Source: Polyangiaceae bacterium
GTDB taxonomy: Bacteria > Myxococcota > Polyangia > Polyangiales > Polyangiaceae
Length of the DNA stretch: 30,782 nt
Direction of reading: 5' to 3'
Assembly: GCA_025936205.1 (NCBI GenBank)
Contig: JAICTU010000032.1
Coordinates: 1-30,782 of the forward strand
Part shown: positions 13,574 to 21,894 of the stretch, in pieces
Position numbering within the stretch: the stretch's first letter is position 1
How the letters are laid out: each line of letters opens with the position of its first letter
Program-made: the position numbers and the translations under genes
The notes under the pieces: generated by a model
Seen by the model: only the letters and a program-made list of their open reading frames with translations
Told to the model about the DNA's origin: nothing
Database searches by the model: none

Positions 13574-15292
13574 ATGAAAGCCCGGCTCCCAGCCTTCTTG
13601 CTTGCGACGATCGCCGCCTCGTCGGCTGCCGACTCCCAAGCTCAGCCCCGTGTGCCGCTGACCGCCTATCGCAACATCCCGCTGTGGGATGCAGCCCAGG
13701 TGCCCGGCGCCAAAGGGGATGGCCCGCTGGACGCGCCGTTTCTGACAGTGTTCCTGCCGCGCCAGGGACAGGCCAATGGCGGCGCCGTCGTCATCGCGCC
13801 GGGTGGAGGCAACATCATGCTCATGTACGGTGGCGAGGGCGCGGATATCGCCGAGGCCATGAACGAGTGGGGCGTGACGGCATTCGTCCTGACCTACCGC
13901 CTGTCTCCCCGCTACGAAAGCGACGCGCGCGCGCTCGACGGCAAGCGAGCCATTCAACTCGTGCGCGCCCACTCCGCCGAATGGCACCTCGATCCTGCAC
14001 GCCTGGGGCTCATCGGTTTCTCTGCTGGCGGCCAGCTGGGGCGCTCGGTTGTGGCGAGCTCGCGTCCCGGCGACGCCAAGGCGGCCGATCCGATCCAGCG
14101 CGTGAGCTCGCGGCCCGATTACGCAGCGCTGATCTACGGGGCGGGGCAGGCGACGCCGGGTGAATCGCTGAAGGACTATCCGCCCACGTTCCTGCTGTCT
14201 GCGGCGGCGGACCAGGGGCCATCGCTCGCCAACGCGCAGCTCTTCACCGACCTGACGAAGGCCGGCGCCATCGCCGAGCTTCACGTGTATCAGCGGGGAC
14301 GGCACGGCTTTGGGAGCGGCTATGCCAGCCCCGAATTTGGGGATTGGATGCCGCGGCTCGAACATTTCCTGCGCGTGGGGGGCTTCTTGCCCTCGGCATC
14401 GACCTCGGCGGTCGCTTCGCGACCGGCGCATGCGAAGCCGCGGTCAGAGGAGCCTCTCGAGCCGCCCCGAGCGGCATCCGCGGCCACACACGTCAACGAC
14501 GGCTATGGCGACTACGTGTACGTTCCTGCTGGCGCCTTCGAGATGGGCGACAGCGCTGGCGACGGCCTGTCGCGCGAAGGGCCGGCACACGTCGTGGAGC
14601 TCGACGCCTTTTACATCGGCAAGTTGGAGGTCACCAATGCCGAGTGGAAGAAGTTTCGAGACGACCCGGGGTACGACGACGTGAAGTTCTGGCCCAACGG
14701 GCGCGTGGTCCCGCGCGATCAGATCCCGTACTGGACGCAACCCAATAACCATGGCGGCGGCACACCGGGCACCGACGCGTACCCCGCTCTCGGCGTCAAC
14801 TGGGACGCTGCGACCGCGTACACGGCCTGGCTCAGCGCGCGCACTGGCAAACGCTATCGGCTCCCCACCGAGGCCGAGTGGGAGAAGGCAGCGCGCGGCA
14901 CTGATCGTCGTCGCTACCCCTGGGGCCAGGCCATCGATCACAGTTACGCCAACTTCGTCGGCGCGCAAGCATTCGATACCGTACAGCCCGTCGGCTTCTA
15001 CGACGGCAGCGTGCGCGGCACGCTGCAGACGCACAGCAACGCTTCCCCGTATGGAGCCTTTGATCTGGCAGGCAACGTCATGGAGTGGTGCCAGGACTGG
15101 TACGCCCGCGACTACTACGCCGTATCCCCACGCAAGAACCCGAAGGGACCCGAGACCGGCGCCTATCGCGTGCTGCGCGGCGGAAGCTTCTTCGTCGAGG
15201 CCTTCGATCTGCGAGCTACCAGCCGCTCGGCGGCCTGGCCCTCGCTGCAAGGGCATCGCATGGTGGGCCTGCGCCCGGTGCGCGAGCCGTAA
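13574..15292 (+). CDS. Secreted esterase fused to a SUMF1/FGE-like domain
   Basis: A 572-residue fusion with a signal peptide (MKARLPAFLLATIAASSAADSQAQ). Residues about 28-270 are an alpha/beta-hydrolase of the xylan esterase/BD-FAE type: oxyanion loop APGGGN (76-80), nucleophile GFSAGG with S150, and H244 in RGRHGFGSG, with an Asp near 213. Residues 312-572 form a SUMF1 (formylglycine-generating-enzyme fold) domain: YVYVPAGAFEMGDS, GLSREGPAHVVELDAFYIGKLEVTNAEWKKF, YPALGVNWDAATAYTAWLSARTGKRYRLPTEAEWEKAARG, YGAFDLAGNVMEWCQDWY and VLRGGSFF. The active-site Cys pair of true FGE is missing from the C-terminal part (SRSAAW...HRMVGLRPV), so this half is probably structural or binding. The ATG at 13574 gives the signal peptide; the upstream frame overlaps the transporter gene. 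It lies 83 bases after the transporter gene and 78 before the next. Confidence 0.85.
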   Translation: MKARLPAFLLATIAASSAADSQAQPRVPLTAYRNIPLWDAAQVPGAKGDGPLDAPFLTVFLPRQGQANGGAVVIAPGGGNIMLMYGGEGADIAEAMNEWGVTAFVLTYRLSPRYESDARALDGKRAIQLVRAHSAEWHLDPARLGLIGFSAGGQLGRSVVASSRPGDAKAADPIQRVSSRPDYAALIYGAGQATPGESLKDYPPTFLLSAAADQGPSLANAQLFTDLTKAGAIAELHVYQRGRHGFGSGYASPEFGDWMPRLEHFLRVGGFLPSASTSAVASRPAHAKPRSEEPLEPPRAASAATHVNDGYGDYVYVPAGAFEMGDSAGDGLSREGPAHVVELDAFYIGKLEVTNAEWKKFRDDPGYDDVKFWPNGRVVPRDQIPYWTQPNNHGGGTPGTDAYPALGVNWDAATAYTAWLSARTGKRYRLPTEAEWEKAARGTDRRRYPWGQAIDHSYANFVGAQAFDTVQPVGFYDGSVRGTLQTHSNASPYGAFDLAGNVMEWCQDWYARDYYAVSPRKNPKGPETGAYRVLRGGSFFVEAFDLRATSRSAAWPSLQGHRMVGLRPVREP

Positions 15293-15370
15293 CAGCTGGG
15301 TTTAAAGCGGCCGCGCTGGGGTGTGCGCGCGGGGGTAGGATTTCCGCGCTCCGCCGTAGAGCCTCCCTGC

Positions 15371-16900
15371 ATGTCCGCGTGGAACCGCACGATCTCTCGC
15401 ATTTCCCTGCTGCAAGTGCTTGCGCTCGGGGTTCCGATGCTCAGCGCCTGCGAGCTGCGGCTCCCTGGCAGCCACGGCGACGACGAGGACTCCTTCGGCG
15501 ATCAGGACCACCCGGCCCCGTTGCGCGCTCGTGGTGGGACCAATTCCGAGCCGATGGTGAACGCAGTTCCGGAACGCGCGCGCGATGCTCCCAATGGCGA
15601 TCGGCCGTCGCAGCGTTCTTCGTCCGGCGCCCAGACGGCGATCGCAGCTCGCCCCGAGCAGAGCTACGACGGTCCCGGTGTGAGCAGCGATATGGATCTG
15701 CTGGTGCTCGATCCGCGCAGCATCGGCGGAGCCCGCGCTTCCAACGCGGATCCGAGCGCGCCCTGGAGTTTCCGCGCGCAGATGGGCTGGCTCGCTGGCA
15801 GTGACAGCGGTGCGCTGGCCTTCACGGTGCGCTGGCTCGACTCCTGGCAGAAGCTGACTTCGGTGGGCAACGCGCAGGCTCCGGTCAGCGCGCGGCCCGC
15901 CTTGCGCGGGGTGCTGCTCGATCCCTGGCTGGGCGGCGAAGCAGCGGGCGCGGCGACCATCGAAGCGCGCCTCTATGCACCGAGCCCGGAGGGCGACGAT
16001 GGCTCTTCGCCGCCGGCTCCCGACGCGGGCGCGAGCCCAGGACCGCTGCTGGATCCGTATGGCAGTCTGCCGCCCGAGGTCTGGGCGGCCGCGCCGTTTC
16101 GCTTGCTGGCGATCGTGAATAGGGTCGATCTCGCCGTGGAGGCCTGTGGCAGCGCCGCGGGTGAGTTGCGCTACGTGTACACGGCGACCGACGCGAGCGG
16201 CGAGCAAGCACTCGATCTGAGCGTGATTGTCGAGATTCCGTACCCGAGCACGCGCTCGGCGGCGAGCTGGGCCCGCAGCTGGCGCGAGATGGCGGCGAAG
16301 CCGCCCGGGCCCGAGCGCGATGGAGCGCTGCTCGCGCTCACGCGCGAAGTGACCCTGGAGGCCGATCCATTGCGTGCCCGCGTGCGCACCAATGAAGCGG
16401 CGCTGAGCGAGGGACCCTGGCAGATGCGTGAGTTCCAGCTCGAATCGAGCAGCGCGGGGGAGCTTGATTTGCGCCAAGTGCCGCTGGCATTCACGCCTCG
16501 TGCCGACGCGGACCTGGGCCAGCTCGCGGAGCAGCTTCTGTCCAGCAGCGCTGACGTGCTCGGGGGAGGCTCCGCGTTGCCCGAGTCGCTGCGCGCTGGT
16601 GCTGCCGAAATGTCGGATGCGGATTTCAGCTGGCGCGTGCCCGGCATCAGCGAGCGCCTGCGCAGCGCTTTCAGCAGCACCACCTGCATTGGCTGCCACG
16701 CCGGCGATACCAAAACCGAGCGCTTCCAGCACATCGCGCCCGGAGCCTCGCCGGGCGCGCCCGCGCGACTCTCGCGCTTCCTCCAGGACGACGACGCGCC
16801 CACGGACGAGCTCCGCCGCCGCGCAGCGTTGCTCGTCGAGCTGGCGGAGAGCCGCTGTTCCGACGATCCGCCCTCGACGAGCGGCCGCTACGAGCCGTGA
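15371..16900 (+). CDS. Lipoprotein with single CxxCH motif
   Basis: A 509-residue predicted lipoprotein with leader ISLLQVLALGVPMLSAC (lipobox LSAC). The first 110 residues after the Cys are low complexity. The middle carries mixed strands with PWSFRAQMGWLAGSDSGALAFTVRWLDSWQ and PPEVWAAAPFRLLAIVNRVDLAVEAC, where the LLAIVNRVDL phrase is recurrent in myxobacterial outer-membrane lipoproteins. Near the C-terminus TTCIGCHAGDTKTERFQHI is a CxxCH motif, the attachment site of a c-type haem in cytochromes. Only one such motif is present and no distal ligand can be identified, so covalent haem is possible but unproven. Function is unknown. Start ATG at 15371; no strong Shine-Dalgarno sequence. It sits 78 bases behind the esterase fusion. 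Confidence 0.8.
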   Translation: MSAWNRTISRISLLQVLALGVPMLSACELRLPGSHGDDEDSFGDQDHPAPLRARGGTNSEPMVNAVPERARDAPNGDRPSQRSSSGAQTAIAARPEQSYDGPGVSSDMDLLVLDPRSIGGARASNADPSAPWSFRAQMGWLAGSDSGALAFTVRWLDSWQKLTSVGNAQAPVSARPALRGVLLDPWLGGEAAGAATIEARLYAPSPEGDDGSSPPAPDAGASPGPLLDPYGSLPPEVWAAAPFRLLAIVNRVDLAVEACGSAAGELRYVYTATDASGEQALDLSVIVEIPYPSTRSAASWARSWREMAAKPPGPERDGALLALTREVTLEADPLRARVRTNEAALSEGPWQMREFQLESSSAGELDLRQVPLAFTPRADADLGQLAEQLLSSSADVLGGGSALPESLRAGAAEMSDADFSWRVPGISERLRSAFSSTTCIGCHAGDTKTERFQHIAPGASPGAPARLSRFLQDDDAPTDELRRRAALLVELAESRCSDDPPSTSGRYEP

Positions 16901-17072
16901 CGCGCCGCGTAGCCCCTCCGGCCTCGAAGCGGCGAGGGCAGTTGGGCATATTCTGGAGTCGCTGGGCTTCGCGAGGCGGCGAGCCCTCATCGGCACAGTC
17001 CCGAACGCTGTCACGAATCAGCGCTTCCTTCCACTGATTGTGGAAGTGTCCGCCCCAAAGGAACCCCTGCCG

Positions 17073-17084
17073 CTGCTCGAGCAG
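17073..17084. promoter_or_regulatory. 12-bp perfect palindrome upstream of CE15 gene
   Basis: CTGCTCGAGCAG is a perfect palindrome eleven bases before the LacI-type site. It may be a second protein-binding site, but palindromes of this composition are frequent in GC-rich DNA. Low confidence. Confidence 0.25.
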
Positions 17085-17094
17085 GTTCGGTGCA

Positions 17095-17108
17095 TGGAAA
17101 CGTTTTCA
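17095..17108. promoter_or_regulatory. LacI-family-type operator upstream of CE15 esterase gene
   Basis: TGGAAACGTTTTCA is a near-perfect palindrome centred on CG, the classic form of LacI/GalR-family and CcpA-like operators. It lies 88 bases before the ATG at 17197. A very similar site, TGGAATCGTTTCCA, precedes the esterase gene at 26919. The regulator is not encoded in the window. Confidence 0.5.
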
Positions 17109-17196
17109 TCGCGACGCATTTCCGACAAAGTACTCCCAGCTGAGAAGTGGTGCACGCAGCCCACTGGCTTCAGCACCGCTTACAGGAGGACCATCC

Positions 17197-18744
17197 ATGC
17201 ACCTGCGACGCCTGACCCTCGTGACCTTCGCCGCGCCACTGCTCTTCGCCGCTTGCTCGAGCGACGGTGATTCGAACAACGACGTGCAGACCCCCGGCTT
17301 CGGATCGGCACAGACGCAAAACGGCAGCCCGATGCAGCCCGCGGCGACGCCGGAGAACACTCCTGCCGAGTCGACGGAGACCGGGACGACGCCCGGCGTG
17401 GGAAGCACGCCCGGCACCAACGAAGTGCCGGTCTCCAACGAGACGCCACTTCAGCCCGCCGGCAACCAGGACCCGGGCGCGGCTGCCGGCGGCGGCACGC
17501 CGCCGGGCGACACCGGCACGACTCCTCCGACGGATCCCGTCGTGACTCCGCCTCCTCCCGTTGCGGGCGCGGTCCCTCCCGCAGGTACGGTCGAGAATCG
17601 CGGCGTCGACTGTCAGGTGGGCGCTCTGCCTGCTGGCAACACGTTGCCGCAGAGTCCCAATCTCCCCGATCCGTTTACCAAGCTGGATGGGACGCGCATC
17701 ACCCAGAAGAGCGAATGGGTCTGTCGCCGCCAGGAGATTCTGAAGCAGGTCAACCAGTACATTTATGGCGAGAAGCCGGTGAAGCCTCAGAGCGTCACGG
17801 GTACGGTGACCAACACCCAGATCACCGTCAATGTTCAGCAGAACGGTCAGACCGCGTCCTTCACGGCCGCGGTTTCGCTGCCCGCCAATCGACAAGGCCC
17901 AGTTCCTGCCATCATTTCTTACGGCGGCAATGCGGGCGTCACGGCGATTGTCTCCGCCATGGGCGTTGCGGTCATCAACTACAACCAGGCGTCCGTCGGC
18001 AGCAGGAACACCGGCATCTACAGCCGTCTCTACCCGAACAATACCTCGGGTGATCTCGCGGCGTGGGCCTGGGGTGCGAGCCGTATCATCGACGTGCTCC
18101 AGTCCGCCGGCAACACCGTCATCGACTCCACGAAGCTGGCCGTCACCGGCTGCTCGTTCCTGGGCAAGGCAGCACTGGCGACGGGCGCCATGGACGAACG
18201 CATTGCGCTGGTCATCCCGCGCGAGTCGGGCATCGGTGGCGTTCCGTCGTACAAGATCGTCCCCCAGATCGAACCCAATCCCACCAACTCCGGCACGGGT
18301 CCCGAGCAGCCTCAGCACGCCATCGACAGCGGCTGGTTGCCTGCCAACTCCCTCGTCAATCAACCCAACCGCCTGCCGGTGGATACCCACGAAATCCTCG
18401 GGCTCGTCGCTCCGCGCGGGCTTTTGGTACTGGGCAACACCGGCGGCCAGGCGCGGAACTATCTGAACCTGGACTTCCACACCGAGTACGCGTCGGCGGT
18501 CGCAGGTGCCAAGATCTTTGCCGCGCTCGGCGTCGAGAGCAACCTCTCCTACGACTCTCGTAACGTCACGCACTGCGACGCCGGGACCGGGTACACCGGG
18601 GCCATTCAGGCGAGTGTCGGCAAGTTCCTGTTGGGCAACAACGCCACGACGGGCCGCTTCGATACCGACTTCGAAGGCATTCGCACCCAACCCGATCAGT
18701 GGGTGCAATGGACCACGCCCACGCTCGCGGGCGACCTGCCGTAA
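17197..18744 (+). CDS. CE15-like glucuronoyl methylesterase lipoprotein
   Basis: A 515-residue lipoprotein (LVTFAAPLLFAAC, C20) with a Thr/Pro/Gly linker to about residue 135. The C-terminal 380 residues match carbohydrate esterase family 15, which cleaves ester bonds between lignin and glucuronic acid in glucuronoxylan. Diagnostic features are EWVCRRQEILKQVNQYIYG, PAIISYGG, VAVINYNQ, DLAAWAWGASRIIDVL, the nucleophile in VTGCSFLGK (S320), the acid in IPRESGIGG (E343), LVAPRGLLVLGN and H459 in NVTHC. The pattern C-S-R-x-GK of CE15 has Phe (F321) in place of the conserved Arg thought to stabilise the oxyanion. The Shine-Dalgarno AGGAGGA lies six bases before the ATG at 17197. A LacI-type operator lies upstream and an intrinsic terminator follows, so it is an independent transcript. 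Likely secreted to the outer membrane for plant polymer attack; specificity is inferred. Confidence 0.82.
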   Translation: MHLRRLTLVTFAAPLLFAACSSDGDSNNDVQTPGFGSAQTQNGSPMQPAATPENTPAESTETGTTPGVGSTPGTNEVPVSNETPLQPAGNQDPGAAAGGGTPPGDTGTTPPTDPVVTPPPPVAGAVPPAGTVENRGVDCQVGALPAGNTLPQSPNLPDPFTKLDGTRITQKSEWVCRRQEILKQVNQYIYGEKPVKPQSVTGTVTNTQITVNVQQNGQTASFTAAVSLPANRQGPVPAIISYGGNAGVTAIVSAMGVAVINYNQASVGSRNTGIYSRLYPNNTSGDLAAWAWGASRIIDVLQSAGNTVIDSTKLAVTGCSFLGKAALATGAMDERIALVIPRESGIGGVPSYKIVPQIEPNPTNSGTGPEQPQHAIDSGWLPANSLVNQPNRLPVDTHEILGLVAPRGLLVLGNTGGQARNYLNLDFHTEYASAVAGAKIFAALGVESNLSYDSRNVTHCDAGTGYTGAIQASVGKFLLGNNATTGRFDTDFEGIRTQPDQWVQWTTPTLAGDLP

Positions 18745-19172
18745 GCAGAGGGGTCATCCCCGATGACTCGAGGCCACCCGCACTGGGTGGCCTCAGTTGT
18801 TTTGTGGCTGAGCCTTCAATGGGCTCTGGCTTCGATCAGCCTGTGGAACGGAGTCTGCGCGGCGACTCGAAAGTGACGGAGCTGCGTGACTTGTGCGCGC
18901 GTGCCGTTCGCCGAGATCGGCAAGGTCCTTTCTCCGCGGCGCGGCGCTGGCACTGGCGTTTGCTCGCCTCAGCCAACTTTTACAAGCGTGGTGGCCGTCA
19001 CCGTTCCTGCATTCAATGGCGTCAGCGAGAGGTCGGCATCAACACGCCCGTTACATCATTTTGCAACGGCTGTTTGGATTGCCAATCGCCTGGAGATTTT
19101 CTACATCGAGCGGCACGCGCGTCGCTGGCCTGCCCGCGCGAGCGAGGCCGCCATGCGGGTCAGGGCGATTCG
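18745..19172. other. Intergenic region between CE15 and DUF1592 genes
   Basis: No gene is supported here. It holds the terminator at 18770-18794, an AT-richer patch around 18976-19080 including the short inverted repeat GATTG-C-CAATC (19077-19087), and presumably the promoter of the DUF1592 operon, though no clear -35/-10 pair was identified. Confidence 0.5.
18770..18804 (+). terminator. Intrinsic terminator after CE15 gene
   Basis: A 10-bp perfect stem (GAGGCCACCC / GGGTGGCCTC, 18770-18794) with a five-base loop is followed by AGTTGTTTTG. It lies 25 bases after the stop at 18744. Nearly the same stem and loop recur at 30722-30743. Confidence 0.8.
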
Positions 19173-21851
19173 ATGCGCAGACTGATTCTCGTTGCGACCG
19201 TAGCGGCTGTCTCGCTCCGGGTGGGGCCAGCGCTGGCGTCGCCAGCGAAGCTCATCAGGACTTTTCTCGACGACAACTGCGTGACCTGCCACAACAAGGC
19301 CTCGCAGAGCGGAAACCTCGACCTGGAGTCCCTGCGGCTCGACCCGCTCAACGAGGACAACCTCAGGCGTTGGGCACTGATCCACGACCGCGCCCGGGCA
19401 GGGGAAATGCCACCCGCAGACTGGTCCCGACCGGACTCTCACGACCTGGCAGCGTTCGTCGATACTCTCGCTCGAGCGCTGACCGAAGCCGAGCGTGCAC
19501 GCTATGCCGCCAACGGCCGGGCTACGCTGCGGCGCCTCAATCGCTACGAATACGAGAACAGCATCCGCGATCTGCTGCACGCTCCGTGGGTCGAGATCAA
19601 AGATCGACTGCCCGACGATGGAGTGGCGTCTCGCTTCAACAAGAGCAGTCGAGCGCTCGATATCTCGCACGTGCACCTGTCGCGCTACATGAGCAGCGCG
19701 GGCTATGCCATGCGCGAAGCGATGCGGGCTGTGCTGGATCGTCCGGCCACGACGACCGTTCGCTACTACGCGCGCGACGAAGACTCGCTCGTGGGGAGCT
19801 TCCGGCCGCGGGAGAATTCGACGCTCCCCGATCGCCACTCCTTCCCCGTGCTCGACGCCCACGCTCAACCGGATGTCCGCTGGGGTCGCGCGCCGCTCTC
19901 CAGCCCGGAGACCCGCGAGCGGGAGGCGGTGGGGCGTGTCTCCAGTATTTTCAGTGACGCCGGTGGTTACAGTTGGGGGCAGTTTCGCGCGCCGGTCGCG
20001 GGGCGATATCGCCTGCGGTTCGAGGGCTACACGATCTGGGTCAGCGGCGGCGGTATCAGTCGCTGGTACTATGAGGGCTTCGGCAAAGAAAAGGCACCCG
20101 TCTATTACCTACCGCTCTGGCACCGGCCCAACGTGGATGAAGTTTGGCCCGGACGCACCAGTGAGCCGATGAGCGTCTTCGCGCAAAGTGCCGGCCAGAA
20201 CCGTCTGATCGGCGAGTTTGATTTCGATCCCCAGCCCAGCATCCGCGAAGTGACCGCCACGCTCCGTGCGGGGGAGGTGGTTCGCACCGATGGCTCCCGC
20301 TTGTTCCGCACGAGGGTCAATGGCACCGGCGAGCAATACGTCAATCCGCTGGCGACCGACCACGGCATGCCTGGGTATGCGATCCAGTGGATGGAAGTCG
20401 AAGGGCCGCTGGCGGACGAGCGCGCAGACGCAGGCTACGAGCTCTTGTTTGGCGATCTCCGGATGGTGAAGGTCGCAGCCGGGGCGGGGGTGCCGCTCGA
20501 GCTGGTTGCGCGGGGTGGCGTCGCCTCGGGCGCACCGGTGTCGGCGCTGGTCGAAGTCGAGTCTCGTGATCCTGAACGCGATGCCGAGCGTCTGCTCCGC
20601 AACTTCATCGACCATGCGTATCGTCGGCCCGTCACAGCCGCCGACGTTGCGCCGTTCCTTCACCTGTTCAAGGAGCAATACGACCAAAAGCTCGGCTTCG
20701 CCCGGTCGCTGCTCTCGGCCTATACGGCGGTGCTGACGTCCCCCGGATTCCTGTTTGTCGAAGAATCCCCGGGCAAGCTGGACGATCACGCTCTGGCGAC
20801 GCGGCTGGCGTTGTTTCTGTGGGATTCCGCGCCGGACGAGCGGTTGCGCGAACTGGCGAGGCAGGGAAAAATCAGCGATCCCGACGTGCTCCGGGCCGAA
20901 ACGGAGCGCCTGCTCGACGACCCCAAGTCGCGACGATTCGTCGAGGCGTTCACCGACTATTGGCTCGATCTTCGCAAGATCGACGACACCACTCCTTCCC
21001 AGACGCTGTACAACGACTACGAGCTGAACGACCCGCTCAAACTGGCAGCCGTCGAGGAAACACGGCTGTTCGTGGCCGAGTTGTTGCGGGAGAACTTGCC
21101 GGCGAGCAATGTCGTCGACTCGAAGTTCACCTTCCTCAACGAGACGCTCGCGCGGCACTATGGCATTGCCGGCGTAGAGGGCGTTGCCATGCGGAAGGTG
21201 GCGCTGGACGAAGCCAGCGTCCGAGGTGGACTGATGACGCAGGCCAGCGTGCTGAAGGTCACGGCGAACGGCACGACGACGTCGCCGATCCTGCGCGGCG
21301 TCTGGATCACGGAGAGGATCCTGGGATTCGAAACTCGGCCTCCGCCGCCGGTCCCAAAGGTCGAACCAGACATTCGCGGCGCGGTGACCATCCGCCAGCA
21401 GCTCGACGCGCATCGGCGAGATCCGAGCTGCGCCGTCTGCCACGACCGCAGCGATCCGCCCGGCCTCGCGCTGGAGAACTTCGACGTCATGGGCGCCTGG
21501 CGCGACCGATACCGCGCCATCAATGACGAGGTCGCGGCGGAACCGGGCATCGGCATGGATGGCCAAGCATTCAAGTTTCACTATGCGCTCGCCGTCGATT
21601 CGAGCGGCAAAATGCTGGATGGTCGCGCCTTCCAGAACGTCCACGATCTGAAGAAGCTACTGTTGGACGACGAGCTGCAGATCGCTCGCAGCTTGACTCG
21701 ACAGTTGACCGTTTACGCAACCGGGGCGCCGATCGGATTTTCGGATCGCGGCGACATCGAAGAGATCCTGGCGCGGACGCGCCCCCGCGCTTACGGAGTC
21801 CGTTCGATCGTCCACGAAATCGTGCAGAGCCGGTTATTTCAAAACAAGTGA
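19173..21851 (+). CDS. DUF1592-type secreted protein with cytochrome-like CxxCH motifs
   Basis: An 892-residue secreted protein with signal peptide MRRLILVATVAAVSLRVGPALAS. The domain order follows the planctomycete/myxobacterial pattern: an N-terminal CVTCHNK (36-40, PSCyt-like haem site), DUF1587 (LRRLNRYEYENSIRDLL), a strand-rich insert (about 200-460, with SWGQFRAPVAGRYRLRFEGY resembling a carbohydrate-binding fold), DUF1595 (AERLLRNFIDHAYRRPVT), DUF1592 (LTSPGFLFVEESPG, then LATRLALFLWDSAPDERLRELA), DUF1588 (about 700-790 with CAVCH at about 753-757 and DPPGLALENFD) and DUF1585 at the end (RQLTVYATGAPIGFSDRGDIEEIL). Function is unknown; these genes always travel with DUF1552 partners, as here. 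ATG at 19173 gives the signal peptide; an upstream frame extends without support. The downstream DUF1552 gene starts 43 bases later. Confidence 0.92.
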   Translation: MRRLILVATVAAVSLRVGPALASPAKLIRTFLDDNCVTCHNKASQSGNLDLESLRLDPLNEDNLRRWALIHDRARAGEMPPADWSRPDSHDLAAFVDTLARALTEAERARYAANGRATLRRLNRYEYENSIRDLLHAPWVEIKDRLPDDGVASRFNKSSRALDISHVHLSRYMSSAGYAMREAMRAVLDRPATTTVRYYARDEDSLVGSFRPRENSTLPDRHSFPVLDAHAQPDVRWGRAPLSSPETREREAVGRVSSIFSDAGGYSWGQFRAPVAGRYRLRFEGYTIWVSGGGISRWYYEGFGKEKAPVYYLPLWHRPNVDEVWPGRTSEPMSVFAQSAGQNRLIGEFDFDPQPSIREVTATLRAGEVVRTDGSRLFRTRVNGTGEQYVNPLATDHGMPGYAIQWMEVEGPLADERADAGYELLFGDLRMVKVAAGAGVPLELVARGGVASGAPVSALVEVESRDPERDAERLLRNFIDHAYRRPVTAADVAPFLHLFKEQYDQKLGFARSLLSAYTAVLTSPGFLFVEESPGKLDDHALATRLALFLWDSAPDERLRELARQGKISDPDVLRAETERLLDDPKSRRFVEAFTDYWLDLRKIDDTTPSQTLYNDYELNDPLKLAAVEETRLFVAELLRENLPASNVVDSKFTFLNETLARHYGIAGVEGVAMRKVALDEASVRGGLMTQASVLKVTANGTTTSPILRGVWITERILGFETRPPPPVPKVEPDIRGAVTIRQQLDAHRRDPSCAVCHDRSDPPGLALENFDVMGAWRDRYRAINDEVAAEPGIGMDGQAFKFHYALAVDSSGKMLDGRAFQNVHDLKKLLLDDELQIARSLTRQLTVYATGAPIGFSDRGDIEEILARTRPRAYGVRSIVHEIVQSRLFQNK

Positions 21852-21894
21852 CGCGCCTTCTCGCGCTGCCACGCCTGAATGGGGCCCCGAAGCC

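Noticed and set aside
15302..17014. 570-residue open frame on the minus strand opposite the CxxCH lipoprotein
   Set aside because: It is antisense to a well-supported gene, is Arg/Ala-rich with no recognisable motif, and arises from the GC-rich third codon positions.
17170..18708. 512-residue minus-strand frame opposite the CE15 gene
   Set aside because: It mirrors the codon periodicity of the real gene on the other strand and lacks a ribosome-binding site or motif.
18699..19172. In-frame upstream extension of the DUF1592 gene
   Set aside because: It would bury the signal peptide; the sequence before 19173 has no similarity to the family and covers the previous gene's terminator.
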